Part shown: positions 22,359 to 26,355 of the stretch, piece by piece | Layout of the letters: each line of letters starts with the position of its first letter | Position numbering within the stretch: position 1 is the first letter of the stretch | Assembly (NCBI GenBank): GCA_958348565.1 | Contig: CATVZP010000022.1 | Location: 1 to 26,355 of the forward strand | DNA: 26,355 bases | DNA from: an uncultured Collinsella sp. | GTDB taxonomy: Bacteria > Actinomycetota > Coriobacteriia > Coriobacteriales > Coriobacteriaceae | Reading direction: 5' to 3' | The notes under the pieces: model-generated | What the model was told of the DNA's origin: nothing | The model's database searches: none | Seen by the model: the letters and a program-made list of their open reading frames with translations, nothing else | Translations under genes and position numbers: made by a program

Positions 22359-22398
22359 AACTCATTTGGTGCAAAGTAACCTGTTCCCTTTGCGCCAA

Positions 22399-23967
22399 TT
22401 AGCTGGTGTGGCGCCAGCGAGGGTCGGTGAGCGTACGCGCCACACCCAGGCCAACGGGCAGAAACGCCACGATGAGCACTGCACGCACAAACCAGCCGAG
22501 CATATTGACCGTGTCGAAGGTGCACATGTAATACATAGAGCGATACAGATACAAGCCCGGCACCATAATGACAATCGATGGCACCGTGAGGGCGATACGT
22601 GGGTAGGTGAGCTTGATTTCGGCTAAGCTCGCGAGCAGCCCCGATACCAGCGCACCGATAAACGCAGCCGCCTCGGGAGGCATGCCCGCACTCAGCCCTA
22701 GGAAGGGAAGCATCGTCGGCGCATCGACGAGCGTAAGGCGCAAGGTATTAGACACGGCGCCGATGAGCCCTGCCGCCGCTGCCATCTTTACCGGGCTGTT
22801 GAACATAACCGAGAAGCCAAATACGCCGATAAAGCTCATCATCACGCGCAGGAGCGTAAGGGCAAGCGGCGAAAGACCGAGCGGCGCAAAGTCGTCCGGC
22901 GCCAGGCCAACACACTCGGCAACCATCCAACCTACGAGCGTCGCCATCACAATAATCGACACAGCATACGAAAGACGCTCGATACCGCTTCGCATGTCGA
23001 GCTTAGCGATGTCGAGGCCTGCCGTAATGAGGGGAAAGCCGGGAATCACAAAGAGCATGGCGCCGATATAGCCTTCTTGGTGCGACATTGCCCCCGGTAT
23101 GACCTGGCCAAGGCCGAGCAATGCCAGCAGATACGAAACGCAAGCGAGCGCAACGCCGATCGTCAGCGCGCTAAACTGGCCAAGGCCCTGCTTGAGAATA
23201 TGGGAACGAGCAAAGTTGCCAACACCAGCGCCCACGAACGCGCAAGCCATCTCGATAGGGCCGCCGCCGAGCAAAAAGACGAAGGCGCCGCAAGCGCAGG
23301 CCGCCGCAAGCCCCTGTTGCCAGGGAGAGTAATCGGGCTTTGAGCTCTCAACGGTCTTGAGCATCTCGTGGTACTCGTGCACGGTAAACCGGCGCCCGTA
23401 AATCTCGATTTCCTTTAAGAAGCTCTCCATCATCCAAATGCGATGGGTATTGACTCCCGTTGTGGGTAAGCTGACGACCTCGTTAAAGCAGTGGCCATCT
23501 TCGATGCAGGTGCACTCAAACGATAGGAGACTCAGGTCGACGTGAATCGTGACGCCAAGTACGGCAGCAACACGATTCATGGTATCGCGCACGCGCCAGG
23601 CACCTGTTCCGCTTGCCAGCATAAGCATGCCGGTGCGGCAGATAATGGACGACTTATCGGTGAGCGGTGCATCGACGGCAAGCTCATCGCCCGCGGTCAC
23701 GATTTGGCGCCAGTCAGTTTTCATATGGAGCGCACCGGCACGAACACCGTGGTGCATGGGAGCTCTCGAAAGCAGCGAGTCAAGGCGCGAAGGCTGTGGG
23801 AGTTCTGCTGATTCGCTCTCGTCCTCGTCGGGCTCTTCATCGACCAGATCAAAGGAATCAAGCGGCGCTGGCTCGCGACGGTCGATCAGCTCCTCGTCCT
23901 CATCATCAAAGTAGTTGAACTGATCGAGCATGTCCTCTTCGATTGCGCGCTCGCTCGCGTCGTCCAT
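22399..23967 (-). CDS. Threonine/serine exporter, ThrE family
   Basis: A 522-aa membrane protein with the ThrE layout: N-terminal DUF1212 domain starting around residue 105 (RTGMLMLASGTGAWRVRDTM), followed by five helices and a C-terminal DUF3815-like half with five more (from ALTLLRVMMSF on). Conserved family points seen include the amphipathic N-terminal region before the helices and the PGFPLITAGLDIAKLD loop. The first about 65 residues are acidic (DDEDEELIDR, DEEPDEDESESAEL), an extension beyond the minimal family. ATG 23967 has AGGAAGGGAG upstream. Single-gene exporter of L-threonine/L-serine is the expected role; Gram-positive members often carry both halves in one chain, as here. Confidence 0.85.
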   Translation of the reverse strand: MDDASERAIEEDMLDQFNYFDDEDEELIDRREPAPLDSFDLVDEEPDEDESESAELPQPSRLDSLLSRAPMHHGVRAGALHMKTDWRQIVTAGDELAVDAPLTDKSSIICRTGMLMLASGTGAWRVRDTMNRVAAVLGVTIHVDLSLLSFECTCIEDGHCFNEVVSLPTTGVNTHRIWMMESFLKEIEIYGRRFTVHEYHEMLKTVESSKPDYSPWQQGLAAACACGAFVFLLGGGPIEMACAFVGAGVGNFARSHILKQGLGQFSALTIGVALACVSYLLALLGLGQVIPGAMSHQEGYIGAMLFVIPGFPLITAGLDIAKLDMRSGIERLSYAVSIIVMATLVGWMVAECVGLAPDDFAPLGLSPLALTLLRVMMSFIGVFGFSVMFNSPVKMAAAAGLIGAVSNTLRLTLVDAPTMLPFLGLSAGMPPEAAAFIGALVSGLLASLAEIKLTYPRIALTVPSIVIMVPGLYLYRSMYYMCTFDTVNMLGWFVRAVLIVAFLPVGLGVARTLTDPRWRHTS

Positions 23968-24083
23968 ACAGATGCTCCCTTCCTACCGACTAACCTCCAT
24001 CCTAGGCAGCAGCGGCTAAAGGAAACATAAAAGAGACGGCTGCCATGCGAACCATGTGCTCAACAGCCGTTGGGCAGTCGTTT

Positions 24084-24156
24084 AAGAACGTCCCCAATGA
24101 CCATTGGACAAGGACTGTCCCCAGGTGCCGGCACAAAAGGAACGTCCCCAAGTGCC
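24084..24156. repeat. Three REP-like copies with a GTCCCCA core
   Basis: Three related units lie close together: AAGAACGTCCCCAATGACC (24084-24102), AAGGACTGTCCCCAGGTGCC (24110-24129) and AAGGAACGTCCCCAAGTGCC (24137-24156). Between them are perfect palindromes CCAATG-AC-CATTGG (24094-24107) and GTGCCGGCAC (24125-24134). The layout resembles clustered REP elements. Confidence 0.7.
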
Positions 24157-24193
24157 AATCAAGGCAACGCCGATGCCTTGGCAATGACAGCGA

Positions 24194-24292
24194 AAGCCCG
24201 CCAGAGCGAGCAAGGTGCCTTGAAACAAGGCGGCATTGACCTTCTGGTCATGCCGCCGAAGTTAAAAGGCAGATTGCCGCTCTGGCGGGCTT
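24194..24292. repeat. Nested palindrome, structured intergenic element
   Basis: A perfect 15-bp outer stem, AAGCCCGCCAGAGCG (24194-24208) with its complement at 24278-24292, encloses CAAGG-TG-CCTTG (24211-24222) and a further stem of 12 bp with one bulge (24229-24241 with 24246-24257). Transcribed from either strand it would form a three-way or branched RNA. It sits in the 3' region of lysS on the - strand, within the 367-nt gap between lysS and the exporter, and may be a terminator-like or mobile element. Confidence 0.65.
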
Positions 24293-24305
24293 GCAGCGTC
24301 AACTG

Positions 24306-24332
24306 GTTACGCGGTTCGTAGAACCGCGTAAC
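24306..24332. other. 12-bp perfect hairpin just after lysS stop
   Basis: GTTACGCGGTTC-GTA-GAACCGCGTAAC forms a perfect stem with a 3-nt loop, 2 nt past the lysS stop. There is no T-run on the - strand, so it may protect the mRNA 3' end rather than terminate alone. Confidence 0.7.
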
Positions 24333-24334
24333 TC

Positions 24335-26299
24335 TTAATACATCTTTGCGCCGGCAGGGATGGAAGCGTCGAGCTGGATCAGGTTGAGGCGCTCCTCGCC
24401 CTCCTCCTCGTGGATGGCGCTGATGAGCATGCCGCAGCTGGGGATACCCATCATCTTGCGCGGAGGCAGGTTGGTGATGGCGAGCAGGGTCTTGCCGACC
24501 AGGTCCTCGGGCTCGTAATAATCGTGAATACCGGAGAGGATGGTGCGGTCGGTACCGGTGCCGTCGTCGAGCGTAAAGTTCAGCAGCTTCTTGGACTTCT
24601 TGACGGCCTCGCATGCCTTGACCTTCACGGCGCGGAAGTCGCTCTTGGAGAAGGTATCAAAGTCGACGAACTCCTCAAACAGCGGCTCGACGGCAATCTT
24701 GGAATAATCAACCGTGGGCTTAAGCGGCTTGACGAAGGGGCTCGCGGTGTTGCCGGCCTCGGCAGCCATGGCAGCGGCGGCACCGGACTGGAAACCCTTC
24801 TCGGGCTTCATGTGCGGGAACAGCAGCACGTCGCGGATGGAAGCCTGGTTGGTGAGCAGCATGACCACGCGGTCGATACCGATGCCGATGCCGCCCGCAG
24901 GAGGCATACCGTACTCGAGGGCGCGCACGTAATCCTCGTCGTACTCCATGGCCTCGTCGTCGCCGCCGGCCTTCTCGGCCATCTGGGCAGCGAAGCGCTC
25001 GGCCTGGTCGACCGGGTCGTTGAGCTCGGAGAACGCGTTCGCGTACTCGTGGCCGGCGATGACCAGCTCAAAGCGATGGGTCAGGCGCGGGTCATCCTCA
25101 AAGCGTTTGGCAAGCGGGCTAACCTCGATGGGGTAATCGCACACGAAGGTGGGGTTGACGATGGTGTCCTCGCCCAGCTCGTCATAGATCTCGGCGATGA
25201 TCTTGCCGGCGGTCCACTCGGGCTTGATCTCCAGGCCCTTCTCGCGTGCGGCGGCAGCAAGCTCCTCAACCGGCGTGTCGATGGTGACCTGCTTGCCGAG
25301 CACGTCCGAGACGATGTCGGTCATGGGACGGCTTGCCCACTCACCGGACAGATCGATGGTCTGACCCTGGTACTCAATAACCTCGGGGTTGCCGATAGCC
25401 TTGTTAGCGGCCTTGATGACGCCCTGGGCGAGCGCCTTCATGCCCTCGAGATCGGAGAAAGCGCGGTAGGCCTCCATCGTGGTGAACTCGGGATTGTGGG
25501 TAAGATCCATGCCCTCGTTGCGGAAGATACGGCCGATCTCGAACACGCGCTCAAAGCCGCCGACGATGCAGCGCTTGAGGTGCAGCTCGGTGGCGATACG
25601 CAGGTAGCACTCCTGATCGAGCGCATTGAAGTGCGTGATGAACGGCTTGGCAGTAGCTCCGCCCTGGATGGTCTGCAGGATAGGGGTCTCGACCTCCATG
25701 TAGCCATCGGACTCCATAAAGCGGCGGAACGTGGAGAGAATCTGCGAACGCTTACGGAAGGTCTCGCGAACGTCGTCGTTGGCGATCAGGTCGACATAGC
25801 GCTGACGATAGCGGGTCTCCTTGTCGGAGAGACCGTGGAACTTCTCGGGCAGCGGGCGAACGGCCTTGGACAGCAGCGTCGCGCTCTTGGGGGCAACGGA
25901 AAGCTGGCCACGCTTGGTGCGCACGACTACGCCGGCCACGCCCAGGATATCGCCCAGGTCGAGGGCCTTGAGCGTATTCCAGGCAGCCTCGTCCATGTCG
26001 TTGATGCGGCAGAACAGCTGAATCTCGGCAGTCGCATCGCGCACGACGATGAACATGATCTTGCCCTGACCGCGCTTGGCGACCACGCGGCCGGCGATCT
26101 TCACGACATCCTCGGTGTCCTCGCCATCGGCAAGCTCGGCGTACTTAGCCTCGATATCGGCGACGTAGTCCTCAAGCTCAGAGTGCTCGGGATACGGGTT
26201 CTGGCCCGCCTCGAACAGGGCGGCGCGCTTGGCCAGGCGGGTGGCGCGCTCGTCGTTGAGCGTCGATGCCTGATCGGCGGCGTTCTGGTTCTCTGCCAT
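24335..26299 (-). CDS. lysS: Lysyl-tRNA synthetase with C-terminal tRNA-binding domain
   Basis: A 654-aa class II LysRS. It has the N-terminal OB-fold anticodon domain (about 60-160), motif 1 around FMESDGYMEVETPIL, motif 2 FEIGRIFRNEGMDLTHNPEF, and motif 3 GIGIGIDRVVMLL. After the catalytic core (ending near residue 512) comes a linker and then, from about 543, an appended EMAPII/Trbp111-type domain (FRAVKVKACEAVKKSKKLL, LAITNLPPRKMMGIPSCGM), as in MetRS C-termini. Standard bacterial LysRS is about 500 aa, so the added domain explains the length. It attaches lysine to tRNA-Lys in the cytosol. ATG 26299 has GAGGAG upstream. A terminator-like hairpin lies just ahead of the gene, so it is probably expressed by read-through from an upstream gene. 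Confidence 0.96.
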   Translation of the reverse strand: MAENQNAADQASTLNDERATRLAKRAALFEAGQNPYPEHSELEDYVADIEAKYAELADGEDTEDVVKIAGRVVAKRGQGKIMFIVVRDATAEIQLFCRINDMDEAAWNTLKALDLGDILGVAGVVVRTKRGQLSVAPKSATLLSKAVRPLPEKFHGLSDKETRYRQRYVDLIANDDVRETFRKRSQILSTFRRFMESDGYMEVETPILQTIQGGATAKPFITHFNALDQECYLRIATELHLKRCIVGGFERVFEIGRIFRNEGMDLTHNPEFTTMEAYRAFSDLEGMKALAQGVIKAANKAIGNPEVIEYQGQTIDLSGEWASRPMTDIVSDVLGKQVTIDTPVEELAAAAREKGLEIKPEWTAGKIIAEIYDELGEDTIVNPTFVCDYPIEVSPLAKRFEDDPRLTHRFELVIAGHEYANAFSELNDPVDQAERFAAQMAEKAGGDDEAMEYDEDYVRALEYGMPPAGGIGIGIDRVVMLLTNQASIRDVLLFPHMKPEKGFQSGAAAAMAAEAGNTASPFVKPLKPTVDYSKIAVEPLFEEFVDFDTFSKSDFRAVKVKACEAVKKSKKLLNFTLDDGTGTDRTILSGIHDYYEPEDLVGKTLLAITNLPPRKMMGIPSCGMLISAIHEEEGEERLNLIQLDASIPAGAKMY

Positions 26300-26317
26300 A
26301 AGTTAGCTCCTCAAACT

Positions 26318-26350
26318 AAAACGCTCCCCAGGATTCGGTCCCAGGGAGCG
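26318..26350 (-). terminator. Terminator-like hairpin 19 nt before lysS
   Basis: On the - strand, 26339-26350 pairs with 26322-26333 (12 bp, two G-U; CGCTCCCTGGGA against TCCTGGGGAGCG), with a 5-nt loop, followed by TTTT. The lysS start is only 19 nt past it and no promoter fits between, so this is either an attenuator of lysS or a terminator for the upstream gene with read-through. Confidence 0.7.
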
Positions 26351-26355
26351 AAAAC

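Noticed and set aside
22198..22398. 66-aa - strand frame between the exporter and DUF2798 genes
   Set aside because: It has no SD, overlaps the long palindrome and has no recognisable domain, so it is treated as repeat-derived sequence.
24306..24332. Perfect 12-bp hairpin as the lysS rho-independent terminator
   Set aside because: No T-run follows on the - strand; kept only as a structural element.

Overview
The window looks like chromosome of a Coriobacteriia gut actinobacterium, most likely Collinsella or a close relative. This is inferred from the high-GC housekeeping genes with strong Shine-Dalgarno (SD) sites, a lysyl-tRNA synthetase carrying a C-terminal tRNA-binding domain, an 880-residue ClpC, a ThrE-type exporter with an acidic N-terminus, and families of intergenic palindromes. 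No rRNA, tRNA or CRISPR array was seen.

Region 1 (1-9260) is an accessory, defence-island-like block. On the + strand an AAA/ABC-type ATPase overlaps a TOPRIM-like protein by design typical of OLD/AbiL/PARIS-like two-gene systems, followed by a NYN-domain nuclease. Converging on it from the - strand is a compact operon: PHP phosphoesterase-ATPase fusion, a 107-aa protein whose start lies 80 nt inside the fusion gene, a possible 73-aa protein, and a DUF4365 nuclease-like protein coupled through TGATG. Next come an AbiH-family gene with a broken C-terminus, a pair of tiny overlapping ORFs (or one frameshifted gene), and a stretch of degraded coding sequence with an HTH that may be a transposase relic.

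Region 2 (9262-11900) returns to ordinary genes: PepD dipeptidase with a clear terminator, and a RelB/DinJ antitoxin-PIN toxin pair joined by an ATGA overlap.

Region 3 (12014-18535) is a peptide (RiPP) biosynthetic cluster, read leftwards on the - strand: a 36-residue, six-cysteine precursor not listed among longer ORFs, an attenuator-type terminator, an ABC ATPase, two paralogous membrane permeases, a radical SAM/SPASM maturase and a fused ABC exporter. The genes are overlapping or abutting, so they form one operon. Its promoter carries overlapping palindromes and lies just behind a terminator that insulates it from an upstream DUF2975 membrane protein/XRE regulator pair, a plausible controller.

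Region 4 (18605-26355) is conserved chromosome on the - strand: lysS, thrE-like exporter, a DUF2798-type membrane protein and clpC, separated by intergenic stretches holding strong hairpins, REP-like repeats and a nested palindrome.

The two most promising undescribed systems are the PHP-ATPase/107-aa/73-aa/DUF4365 operon and the apparently leader-poor six-cysteine RiPP cluster.
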